Assembly: GCA_003242495.1 (NCBI GenBank)
Contig: QGUO01000179.1
Coordinates: forward strand, 1 to 7,097
From: Pseudomonadota bacterium
Lineage (GTDB): Bacteria > Pseudomonadota > Gammaproteobacteria > Steroidobacterales > Steroidobacteraceae
Reading direction: 5' to 3'
DNA length: 7,097 bases
Shown: one piece after another, positions 1 to 6,649 of the stretch
Layout of the letters: the number at the start of each line of letters is the position of its first letter
How positions within the stretch are numbered: position 1 is the first letter of the stretch
Translations under genes and position numbers: made by a program
Notes under the pieces: generated by a model
The model's input: only the letters and a program-made list of their open reading frames with translations
Told to the model about the DNA's origin: nothing
Databases searched by the model: none

Positions 1-401
1 CCCTGCAGAAGCTCGGCAACAGAGTACCTTACGCATGGCCGGCGCTGCGTGGCACGGAAACGGCGCTCGACCTGCATGCCCGCATCAACCGCGCACGCAT
101 CGAAGCGCGCGTGCGCGAGCTGGCGATCTACGCGCGGTTGCGGCTCGAGCAATTCTCCACGCTGGAGCTGGTGACCCCGGCCGCGCCCGGACAATGGGCC
201 GGCATCCTCACTGCGCGCGTGCCCGGGCGGGAGATTGCCGACGTGCTCGAGGTGCTGCGGCGCGTGCACCGCGTGCGCATCGGGAGCGCGCCCCTGCCGG
301 GCTCGGATGAGCGCGCGCTGCGCATTTCCCTGAACATCTTCAACTCGCACGACGACATCGAGCAGCTCATCAATGCCTTGCGGGTGGTGATTGGCACCTG
401 A
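1..401 (+). CDS. Class V aminotransferase-like PLP enzyme, C-terminal part (5' end outside window)
   Basis: Reading frame 3 is open from the window edge to a TGA at 399-401, giving about 132 C-terminal residues. The segment resembles the small C-terminal domain of class V (cysteine desulfurase/isopenicillin-N-epimerase-like) fold-type I aminotransferases. A long helix rich in Arg and Glu is followed by a TP-x(6)-AGI strand, then a helix and a strand. Near the end is the signature RISLNIFNSHDDIEQLINAL, which matches the family pattern R-[IL]-S-x(3)-[YF]-N-[ST]-x-[ED]-[DE]-I. In the family the Arg of this motif contacts the substrate carboxylate. The PLP-binding lysine lies in the missing upstream part, so the exact reaction (desulfurase, epimerase or transaminase) cannot be told. 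The next gene begins 45 bases downstream in the same frame. Confidence 0.82.
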   Translation, partial: LQKLGNRVPYAWPALRGTETALDLHARINRARIEARVRELAIYARLRLEQFSTLELVTPAAPGQWAGILTARVPGREIADVLEVLRRVHRVRIGSAPLPGSDERALRISLNIFNSHDDIEQLINALRVVIGT

Positions 402-446
402 CGCCACCGCGCCCCTCGCCAACGTATCCGGACGTACTTCCCGCCC

Positions 447-857
447 ATGGAACTGTATCCCATCCTCCTCACCGGCGTGCTCAGCGGTCTGGCGAGCGTG
501 CTGGCCAACAGCGTGGCGTGGTCCACGGTAGCCATATGGCGCCCGCCACGCGGCGAGGTTGCGCCCTATGCCGTGCTCGACATTCCCGCGGTGCTGTTGC
601 ACCTGATCGCTGGCGTGGGGCTCGGGTTCCTGTTCTGGCTGAGCTGGGGGTTGGCCGCCGTCGTGGACGTACCCTGGTGGTTACGCGGCCTGGCCTTCGG
701 CAGCCTGTGCTGGCTCGCACTGGCCGCTCCGGCGCTGATCGGATTCGCGTTGGCGACACGCGCCGAGACCCGCGCTACGGCGGCGGTCGCTGCGCAATGG
801 GCATTGACCTGTCTGGTGACCGGCCTTGCCTGCGCGTGGCATTGGGCCAACGGCTAG
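447..857 (+). CDS. Small four-helix integral membrane protein, unknown function
   Basis: The product is 136 residues and very hydrophobic, with four likely membrane helices at about 6-30, 45-72, 80-104 and 110-132. The only clearly polar stretches are a loop at 31-44 (WRPPRGEVAP) and one at 104-110 (TRAETRA). I do not recognise the family and see no catalytic motif. The ATG at 447 is the first possible start after the upstream stop in this frame, but no convincing Shine-Dalgarno sequence precedes it. The gap to the aminotransferase gene is only 45 bases, so the two may share a transcript. Its 3' end faces the hydrolase gene across a hairpin. Length, a single clean frame and coherent hydrophobic periodicity support a real gene; the antisense frames here look like GC-driven shadows. 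Confidence 0.75.
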   Translation: MELYPILLTGVLSGLASVLANSVAWSTVAIWRPPRGEVAPYAVLDIPAVLLHLIAGVGLGFLFWLSWGLAAVVDVPWWLRGLAFGSLCWLALAAPALIGFALATRAETRATAAVAAQWALTCLVTGLACAWHWANG

Positions 858-873
858 CACGCCGCACGGCGGT

Positions 874-912
874 GCGCGAACGGCCGCGCATCCGTGGCCC
901 TGCCGTTCGCGC
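874..912. terminator. GC-rich hairpin between convergent genes, possible bidirectional terminator
   Basis: An 11-bp perfect inverted repeat is formed by GCGCGAACGGC (874-884) and GCCGTTCGCGC (902-912), with a 17-base loop. It lies in the 64-base gap between the stop of the membrane-protein gene (857) and the stop of the minus-strand hydrolase gene (922). Position and stem strength suggest transcription termination from both sides. Neither strand has a T-run after the stem, so it is not a classical intrinsic terminator and may instead block or process transcripts. Confidence 0.5.
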
Positions 913-921
913 GCACGCAGC

Positions 922-1773
922 TCAGCGGTCGAGAAATTCCCTGGCGAGCTCGATGAAGCACGCCGGCGCGGCAGCCAGAAAATTCGCCCCGAGCTCAGGC
1001 AGATCGACCATCGTGGCATTGGGCAGCAGCGCACGCACCCGCGGCGCTTGATCCCAGGAATCGTCGCGCGGGCGCAGCAGCAGCGTCGACTGCTTGATCA
1101 ACGGCAAGCGCTCCCCCGCAGGGTAATCCAGCGCCGCGGCCATGCCGCGGGCGCTGCTGGCGCCGGCGTGCACACGATCGGCCAGCTCCTGGGCCAGTGC
1201 CGCGACGGGGACGCCAGGGCCGCGCCGCTCGAGCAGGCGCCGCCACTCTTCAGCGACATCGGCGCCATCCTCGCGCACGCCCAGGCCGCCCGGCTGCGCA
1301 AGGAGCGCCACACGATCCTGCGACGAGTATGCAGGCACGTCCCAGAGCATGATGCGGCGGACCTGCTGAGGACGCGCAAGCGCCAGCTCCACGGCAACCG
1401 CCGCGCCGAGCTGACCGCCCGCCACGTCGATGGTGCGCAGCCGCAGACTGTCGAGAAAGTCGCAGACGGCGCCAGCCAGGTCGGCGGCGCTGAAGCGCGC
1501 GGGCGTTGCATCGGAAGTGCCGTGACCTGGCAGATCCGGCGCGTAGACGCTGCGGTCACTGCCGAGCTCACACATGACCGGCGTGAACGCGCGTCCCGAG
1601 CCACCACTGGGATGCAGACAAATGAGCGGTGTACGCTCATCGAAGCCGCCGCCCGAGGGATAGGCCGTCCACAAGTGAATCTGACCATAGCGGCCATCGG
1701 CATACGAGCGGCGTAGATGCACGACGGCAGGCTGCGGCACAGGCAAACGATTGCGTGTCTTGGCTTGGATCAC
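922..1773 (-). CDS. Alpha/beta-fold hydrolase homologue with altered catalytic residues
   Basis: The 283-residue protein has the usual alpha/beta-hydrolase layout. An oxyanion-region strand reads CLHPSGGSG (52-60), the DLPGHGTSD motif is at 80-88, the nucleophile elbow is at 117-125, a cap region spans about 145-215, and the acid region LLLRPRDDSW is at 231-240. The elbow reads A-G-G-Q-L-G-A, so Gln121 sits where the family has Ser, Asp or Cys. The usual C-terminal G-H motif reads G-A-N-F, with Asn264 in the histidine position. Only the acid (Asp237 or Asp238) looks retained. By standard alpha/beta-hydrolase chemistry this should not be an ordinary esterase; a binding protein, a non-hydrolytic enzyme or a decaying gene are alternatives. 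The frame is intact and of normal length. The start is GTG at 1771-1773, preceded by a TAAGGGG ribosome-binding site six bases away. No signal peptide is seen, so it is probably cytoplasmic. The next gene is divergent. Confidence 0.85.
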   Translation of the reverse strand: MIQAKTRNRLPVPQPAVVHLRRSYADGRYGQIHLWTAYPSGGGFDERTPLICLHPSGGSGRAFTPVMCELGSDRSVYAPDLPGHGTSDATPARFSAADLAGAVCDFLDSLRLRTIDVAGGQLGAAVAVELALARPQQVRRIMLWDVPAYSSQDRVALLAQPGGLGVREDGADVAEEWRRLLERRGPGVPVAALAQELADRVHAGASSARGMAAALDYPAGERLPLIKQSTLLLRPRDDSWDQAPRVRALLPNATMVDLPELGANFLAAAPACFIELAREFLDR

Positions 1774-1779
1774 TAAACG

Positions 1780-1786
1780 CCCCTTA
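1780..1786 (-). promoter_or_regulatory. Ribosome-binding site deciding the GTG start of the hydrolase gene
   Basis: On the minus strand the sequence reads TAAGGGG, close to the Shine-Dalgarno consensus TAAGGAGG. It lies six bases upstream of the GTG at 1773-1771. This supports the GTG start over internal ATG codons, which would cut into the first strands of the fold. Confidence 0.6.
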
Positions 1787-1880
1787 GAACGAACCCGCGT
1801 ATGCGAGAAAGTCTAGGGTCGCTCATGTACGTCGTCCTGGATGCACGTCTCATGTTCGAACGGAACGACGCCCTGAGGTC

Positions 1881-1909
1881 GTGGCAAGCTTGGCTACACT
1901 ACACATAAT
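1881..1909 (+). promoter_or_regulatory. Candidate sigma70-type promoter of the peptidase operon
   Basis: A -35 element GTGGCA (1881-1886, four of six matches to TTGACA) and a -10 element CATAAT (1904-1909, five of six matches to TATAAT) are separated by the ideal 17 bases. Transcription would begin near 1916, leaving a leader of about 28 bases before the ATG at 1944. The AT-rich -10 stands out from the GC-rich surroundings. The transcription start has not been shown experimentally. Confidence 0.5.
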
Positions 1910-1943
1910 CGCCGCCGTACGAGGCGCGCAACGAGGTCCACAG

Positions 1944-4067
1944 ATGAATAGCGCGATTGCATGTAGGGGAAAACCACCAAGGAGCGCTTGGGCGACAGCG
2001 CAACGCATGGCGCTCGTGTTGCTCTGTGCGCTCGCGATGCCTGCCGGCGCCGCACCGCTCGATGCGCAGGCGATGTGGCAGCTCAAGCGCCTCGGCGCAC
2101 CGGCCATCTCACCGGACGGACGCATGGCCGTGTTGCCGGTGACCAGCAACGACATCGAGAAAAACGAGTCCCGCACCAGCCTGTGGCTGGTGCCGACCAA
2201 GCCCGGTAAGGCGCGCCAGTTGACCAGCGATCTGTGGAGCGATTCGACGCCGACGTTCAGCCCCGACGGCGAGTTGATCGCGTTCGTGTCCAAGCGTGCC
2301 GAGGATGAGCAGCCGCAGATTTATGTCATTCCGGTGGATGGTGGCGAGGCGCGCCGTGTCACCAATGTGCCCACCGGCGCATTCGCACCCAAGTGGTTCC
2401 CGGACTCGCAGCGCGTAGCGTTCCTCACCCGCGTGTGGCCCGATCTCGACACATTCGAGAAGATGGCGACGCGGGCACAGGAGCGCAAAGAGCAGAAGAT
2501 GACGGCGCAGGTGTTCGAGCGCGCGCCGATCGCATACTGGGATCGGTATCTCGACGGCCGGGAAACGCACATCTATGCGATCGACGTCGAGGGCGGCGAG
2601 CCCGTGCCCATCACGCGCGGCTCGGGCTACGCGCTCGATGCCGCGGCTCCGGACCGTGACTCGTACGATATTTCGCCGGACGGCACCGAGGTGGCGTTCG
2701 CCGCCAACGTCGATCCGACCGGAGTCGAACCGAACTTCGACATCTTCGTGATTCCTGCGGAAGGCGGCGTCGCCCGCAATCTCACCGCCGACAATCCGGC
2801 GCACGACTTCGCGCCGCTGTACAGTCCGGACGGGCGCAATCTCGCCTTCCGTCGCCAGGAGATCCGCGATTTCTATGCCGACCGCGTGCGCCTGATGATT
2901 CATGAGCGGCGCAGCGGCCGCATCCGCAATCTCACCGGAGACTGGGACCGCTCGGTCGACGGCGTGGTGTGGGCGCCGGACTCCGGGTCGCTGTTCGGCG
3001 CCATCGACGATGCCGGCACCCGGCGCGTGTACCGCTTCGATCTGAGTGGCAGCGCGCCGCGCGCCATCACGGGCGAGCCCAGCTTCGGCTCCCTGGCCGT
3101 CGCCGGCAACGGCCCGGTGATCATCGGCCTGCGCGAAAGCTTCGCCGAGCCCCCGACCCTGGTCAGCATCATCGCCCGCACCGGCGCGGCCACCAAGCTC
3201 ACCGATTTCAACGATGCGGCGCTGGCCCAGCTGTCTCAGGGACGCTACGAGAGGGTGACCTACCAGGGCGCGAATGGGGCCGACATCCAGATGTGGGTGG
3301 TTTATCCGCCGAACTTCACGCCCGATCGCAAGTGGCCGCTGTACCTGCTGCTGCACGGCGGACCACACAATGCCATCACCGACGGCTGGCACTGGCGCTG
3401 GAATGCGCAGGTGTTCGCCAACTGGGGCTACGTGACGGCATGGCACAACTTCCACGGCTCGAGCGGCTTCGGCCAGGCGTTTGCCGACTCCATTACCCGC
3501 GATTGGGCCGAGCTGCCCTACGAGGACACCATCAAGGCCGCCGAGTGGTTCGCGGCACAGCCCTGGATCGACACCGAGCGCATGGCCGCCGGCGGCGGCA
3601 GCTTCGGCGGCTATCTCGCCGCGGTGCTGCTCGGCCGGCCGCATCCGTTCAAGACGCTGGTGGCGCACGCCCCCGTCTACAATCTGTTCACGCAGTACGC
3701 GGCGGACTACGGCGCCGCACGCCGCCGCCACGGCGAGTTCTGGGATGACATGGAGCGCTTTGCGCGCAACTCGCCGCACACTGCGGCTGGCAACTTCGCC
3801 ACACCGACCTTGGTCATCCATGGCCAGTCGGACCTGCGTGTTCCCGTCAATCACGGCATCGAGCTGTTCAACGTGCTGCAGAATCGCGGCGTCCCGAGCA
3901 AGCTGGTGTACTACCCGGACGAGAACCACTGGATCCTGAAACCCCAGAACTCGCTGTTCTGGTATCGCACCAAGCGCGAATGGCTCGAGCGCTACGTGCG
4001 CCCGGGCCCGGGCGCTTCGGCGACTCCGGCGCAGGTCTCGGACACCGATACCGGTGAAGCACCATGA
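1944..4067 (+). CDS. Secreted S9-family (prolyl oligopeptidase/DPP5-like) peptidase
   Basis: This is a 707-residue serine peptidase of clan SC, family S9. It probably removes dipeptides or short peptides from oligopeptides in the periplasm or outside the cell. Residues 1-37 form a signal peptide with a long polar n-region, the core ALVLLCALAMPAGA and cleavage near Ala36-Ala37. Residues about 50-430 form a beta-propeller with PD40-like repeats: SPDG at 56, 106, 244 and 294, FPDS at 152 and APDS at 344, several exactly 50 residues apart. The catalytic alpha/beta-hydrolase domain follows from about 435: HGGP at 471-474, the GGGSFGGY elbow with Ser553, Asp630 in GQSDLRVP and His662 in DENHW. The triad is complete, and the sequence most resembles DPP5-type enzymes, though the exact specificity is uncertain. 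The ATG at 1944 has GAGG seven bases upstream. An earlier in-frame GTG at 1881 lies within the promoter and is rejected; ATG 2007 would also leave a signal peptide but lacks a ribosome site. The stop overlaps the next start (ATGA), so translation is probably coupled. Confidence 0.95.
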   Translation: MNSAIACRGKPPRSAWATAQRMALVLLCALAMPAGAAPLDAQAMWQLKRLGAPAISPDGRMAVLPVTSNDIEKNESRTSLWLVPTKPGKARQLTSDLWSDSTPTFSPDGELIAFVSKRAEDEQPQIYVIPVDGGEARRVTNVPTGAFAPKWFPDSQRVAFLTRVWPDLDTFEKMATRAQERKEQKMTAQVFERAPIAYWDRYLDGRETHIYAIDVEGGEPVPITRGSGYALDAAAPDRDSYDISPDGTEVAFAANVDPTGVEPNFDIFVIPAEGGVARNLTADNPAHDFAPLYSPDGRNLAFRRQEIRDFYADRVRLMIHERRSGRIRNLTGDWDRSVDGVVWAPDSGSLFGAIDDAGTRRVYRFDLSGSAPRAITGEPSFGSLAVAGNGPVIIGLRESFAEPPTLVSIIARTGAATKLTDFNDAALAQLSQGRYERVTYQGANGADIQMWVVYPPNFTPDRKWPLYLLLHGGPHNAITDGWHWRWNAQVFANWGYVTAWHNFHGSSGFGQAFADSITRDWAELPYEDTIKAAEWFAAQPWIDTERMAAGGGSFGGYLAAVLLGRPHPFKTLVAHAPVYNLFTQYAADYGAARRRHGEFWDDMERFARNSPHTAAGNFATPTLVIHGQSDLRVPVNHGIELFNVLQNRGVPSKLVYYPDENHWILKPQNSLFWYRTKREWLERYVRPGPGASATPAQVSDTDTGEAP

Positions 4068-5068
4068 AGCGCCCGCCACGCTCGTGCCGACAACCTCGCG
4101 CCACGCAGCGCATGTCGAGCGCCGCGCAACGCGCCGGCAGCCGCTCGCGACGCATTGCACAGGCCGCGTGCGGAGTCGGCCTGCTGCTCGGGTTGCTGGC
4201 CGGATGCGCCGGCGAGCCGCACGGCCAGGCGCAGAACGAGATGCAATGGGCACGTGCGGCGCTGGAGCGCAATCCATCCCTCGAGGTGATGACGAGCGAT
4301 CCCGACGAGCAGGCGTTCACCATACGATGGCGCAACAGCGGCGAGCTCGAGCTCATCAGGCTGTCGGAGCTTGCCGCCGCGCCGATCGCTCAGATCGACG
4401 CTGCCGTTCCGGCACGCGCCGCGCAGCCTGAGCACACTGCGGCGCACGCGGCGAATGCGTCCGGGCAAGCCGACCTGGCGGCCGCGCAGCCGACGCCGGC
4501 AGCAGCCGGCTCTGCACCCGCACAGACCTCCGGCGACCCCTTGCCCACGCCGACCTTGGCCGGGTCTGCGCAAACGGCGTCGACCGACACAGCCGTCACC
4601 TTGCCGATGGCCGACGCGCAGGCGGCGCCGCCCGCCTACACCATCGAGCGCAGCGATGGACAGGTTCGCGTGAGCGGTCCAGGCGTGAGCATCGTGTCCT
4701 CCGCCACGCCGGACGCGATGACGCAAGCGAGCGCGCCCGGGCAGCGCTTCAGCGACCCCATCGTGTGCGAGGGGCGGCGCATGCTGCACTTCGACCGGCG
4801 CGACGTCCACGTCGACGGCACTGCCATCACGGCGCGCGGCGGCTGCGAGCTGCACATCACGAACAGTCGCATCAGCGCGACGGACATCGCCGTGGTGGTC
4901 GAGGACGCCACCGTCCACATCACCAATAGCAGCGTCACAGGACGGACCGCCTCGTTCTCGGCCGGCGACGAGGCACGCATGTATTTGCGCAGCTCCACGT
5001 TCGAGGGCCTGCCGCGTCGCACTGCGAAGGCGGTGGTACAGGACCAGGGCGGCAACACGTGGCGTTGA
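4064..5068 (+). CDS. Outer-membrane lipoprotein with short beta-helix-like C-terminal domain, unknown function
   Basis: The product is 334 residues. A basic n-region and hydrophobic segment end in the lipobox L-A-G-C with Cys48; the next residue is Ala, not Asp, which predicts Lol-dependent sorting to the outer membrane. Residues about 57-108 form a small helix-plus-strands module (ALERNPSLEV, then FTIRWRNSGELELIRL). Residues 111-190 are an Ala/Pro/Thr/Gln-rich linker typical of a wall-spanning or flexible tether. Residues about 232-315 contain three to four imperfect coils of about 20-23 residues (HVDGTAITA, LHITNSRISA, VHITNSSVTG, MYLRSSTFEG), which look like rungs of a right-handed beta-helix. 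Cys235 and Cys261 could form a disulfide. I do not recognise a named family. The ATG overlaps the peptidase stop and is preceded by GGTGA at 4053-4057. An alternative start at 4112 gives a more usual leader length but lacks a ribosome site. Confidence 0.82.
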   Translation: MKRPPRSCRQPRATQRMSSAAQRAGSRSRRIAQAACGVGLLLGLLAGCAGEPHGQAQNEMQWARAALERNPSLEVMTSDPDEQAFTIRWRNSGELELIRLSELAAAPIAQIDAAVPARAAQPEHTAAHAANASGQADLAAAQPTPAAAGSAPAQTSGDPLPTPTLAGSAQTASTDTAVTLPMADAQAAPPAYTIERSDGQVRVSGPGVSIVSSATPDAMTQASAPGQRFSDPIVCEGRRMLHFDRRDVHVDGTAITARGGCELHITNSRISATDIAVVVEDATVHITNSSVTGRTASFSAGDEARMYLRSSTFEGLPRRTAKAVVQDQGGNTWR

Positions 5069-5122
5069 GGACGCCCTCGAGATCCTTGCGCGGCGGTGCA
5101 GCGATGGGCAACCTTGCGCGCC

Positions 5123-6649
5123 ATGCGGAAAGGGTTGCTCATCCTTGCGATCGTGATCCTGGTGGCCGCCGCCGGCGGGGCGGGCTGGCTCGCCTGGCGT
5201 ACGCCGCCGGAGGCGTCGGCGCCGCCTGAGCCGCGGCCGCCTGCCCGCGAATCGTTCCACGTCTCCAAGCCGCTCGATGTCGTCGTCGAGCGACTCGCGC
5301 CCGACGACACCGCTCCGGCGCCCATTCCTTGGCTGACGCGCGAAATCCGTCACTTGCTGACCTTCGGCAAAATGCGCTTGTTGCCGGCCAGCGCGGCGCG
5401 GGACGATGCGTTCACGCTGCACATCGCCATCGCCGGGGAAGAGTCGGCCGCGCAGGCGAGCATCGCGCTGCTCGCCCCGGACGGGCACCTCGAGCGACAG
5501 GTAGAGCTGTCGCTCGACCTCACGACACGCCTCGATGCCGTGCGCACGCTGGCCGACGAGCTGCCGGCGTTCTTGAATGCCGTGCGCGCCACGGGCTGGG
5601 CCTCGGCCCTCGGCACCGAGGACTCCGCGGCATACGAGACGTTCGTGAGCGCCGCCGTCGATCTGCTCGGGCCGTCCGGTCGGGGCTTTACGCTTCCGCC
5701 GGCCGTGGCCGGACAACGGACCCGCACCTTGGAGCGACTCGAGGTACTGACCCGGCAACATTCCGGGTTCGCGCGCGGCTGGGGACTGTTGGCACTCGCC
5801 TATCTCAGCCTCACCGGTGACGATCACGATGCGCTCACCCAGATGGCCGAAGCCGCCGCAAAGCACGCCCTCAGCCTCGACCCGGAACTACCCGACGCCC
5901 GCAGTGCCGCCGGGCTGGTCGCCCTGCGTCGCGGACAGTGGGCGCACGCACAGGATCAACTGTCCGCCGCATTGAGCGCCGACGCCAACGCCGTGGCGGC
6001 CCTGGAAGGGCTGGCCTGCCTGTGGGCGGATGCCGGACGCAGCACGGCGGCGCTGTCGATGGCGCAGCGCGCAGTGGCCTTGCAGCCCCGCAACGCGGGC
6101 GCGCGCGAGTGCCTGACGTATGCGCAGCTCGCGCTGCGACCGCAGGACCGCCGGGCGCTGGCCACGAGCGAGGACGACCAGCCCCCCGAGGTGGCCCGGG
6201 TGACGGCGCTCACCGCCATTCTCTCGGGGGACGTCGTCACCGCGCAGCACGCGCTCAATCGGACCGTGCCCCGCGGCGGTTCACGGGCGTGGGTGGATGC
6301 AATGGTGCGCGCGGCGAACAGTCGCCGTTACACGGCGGCCGCGCTGCAAGCCATCACACACGCCGCCAGCGAAGGCCACATCGATGCCTCGCTGGAGGTG
6401 CTGTGCGGCGCTGCGCTGCGTCAGGCCGACTTCGTGTTCAATCGCATGCTACGGCTGCACAAGCAAGGCCAGGATGTGCCTTTGCGCATGCTCTGGCTCG
6501 AAGAGACCGAGTTCCTGCGCCGGCATCCCCGCTTCGAGGAAATCGTCAATGCGGCGGAGCTCACGACGTTCTGGCAGGACCACGGCGTGCCCGACGCCTG
6601 CACGCTCGACCCCACGCTGTACGGCTGTCACCTGAAGCGCCGGCCATAG
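5123..6649 (+). CDS. Inner-membrane-anchored TolB-like/TPR protein
   Basis: From ATG 5123 the product is 508 residues. It begins MRK, then a membrane anchor at about 4-25 and a Pro-rich linker (27-42), so the bulk should lie in the periplasm. Residues about 50-155 resemble a diverged TolB-like N-terminal domain of the kind found in CadC-like and cyclase-linked TPR proteins. Residues 164-183 (GTEDSAAYETFVSAAVDLLG) match the usual transition into TPRs. Helical pairs at about 215-340 fit three to four tetratricopeptide repeats (ALSLDPELPDARSAAGLVAL, AVALQPRNAGA). The C-terminus has FLRRHPRFEEIVNAAEL followed by FWQDHGVPDAC, like the RF-x(n)-YW-x(4)-PDxC ending of that family. Neither a winged-helix nor a cyclase domain is present, so a scaffold or partner-binding role is inferred. 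It starts 54 bases after the lipoprotein stop, probably in the same operon. A GTG at 5096 would add nine residues; neither start has a clear ribosome site. Confidence 0.82.
   Translation: MRKGLLILAIVILVAAAGGAGWLAWRTPPEASAPPEPRPPARESFHVSKPLDVVVERLAPDDTAPAPIPWLTREIRHLLTFGKMRLLPASAARDDAFTLHIAIAGEESAAQASIALLAPDGHLERQVELSLDLTTRLDAVRTLADELPAFLNAVRATGWASALGTEDSAAYETFVSAAVDLLGPSGRGFTLPPAVAGQRTRTLERLEVLTRQHSGFARGWGLLALAYLSLTGDDHDALTQMAEAAAKHALSLDPELPDARSAAGLVALRRGQWAHAQDQLSAALSADANAVAALEGLACLWADAGRSTAALSMAQRAVALQPRNAGARECLTYAQLALRPQDRRALATSEDDQPPEVARVTALTAILSGDVVTAQHALNRTVPRGGSRAWVDAMVRAANSRRYTAAALQAITHAASEGHIDASLEVLCGAALRQADFVFNRMLRLHKQGQDVPLRMLWLEETEFLRRHPRFEEIVNAAELTTFWQDHGVPDACTLDPTLYGCHLKRRP

Larger units (their letters stand above)
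1774..1943. other. Divergent intergenic region between the hydrolase and peptidase genes
   Basis: This 170-base non-coding stretch is the only divergent promoter space in the window. It contains the plus-strand promoter at 1881-1909. It also holds short repeats: CTCATGT at 1822-1828 and 1849-1855, the near-identical 8-mers TGTACGTC (1826-1833) and TGCACGTC (1842-1849) sixteen bases apart, and the palindrome GTTCGAAC at 1854-1861. They lie 20-60 bases upstream of the -35 box, a plausible place for a regulator to bind, but they are short enough to arise by chance. I found no convincing promoter for the minus-strand gene. Confidence 0.4.

Noticed and set aside
826..1716. A 296-codon plus-strand frame opposite the alpha/beta hydrolase
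   Set aside because: It begins inside the upstream membrane-protein gene, crosses the hairpin and shows no motif, while the minus strand carries a clear alpha/beta-hydrolase fold with a ribosome site.
1881..1943. GTG at 1881 as the peptidase start
   Set aside because: It coincides with the -35 box of the likely promoter and would put 21 extra residues before the signal peptide; ATG 1944 has a GAGG ribosome site at good spacing.
2007..2052. Lipobox in the peptidase leader (V-L-L-C)
   Set aside because: It does not fit the [LVI]-[ASTVI]-[GAS]-C pattern and sits in mid-hydrophobic core; the later A-G-A-A site fits ordinary signal peptidase I cleavage.
2109..4277. A 722-codon open frame on the minus strand opposite the peptidase gene
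   Set aside because: It is rich in Arg, Ala and Gly with no recognisable motif and no signal, and lies opposite a peptidase with a full catalytic triad. Long antisense frames are expected in GC-rich coding DNA.
5084..5120. Direct repeat CCTTGCGCG at 5084-5092 and 5112-5120
   Set aside because: Only nine GC-rich bases, with a similar CCTTGCG just inside the coding region; most likely chance.
3992..5866. A 624-codon open frame on the minus strand opposite the lipoprotein and TPR genes
   Set aside because: Its composition is Arg/Gly-rich, it has no domain signal and it spans two well-supported plus-strand genes and their junction; a frame shadow.
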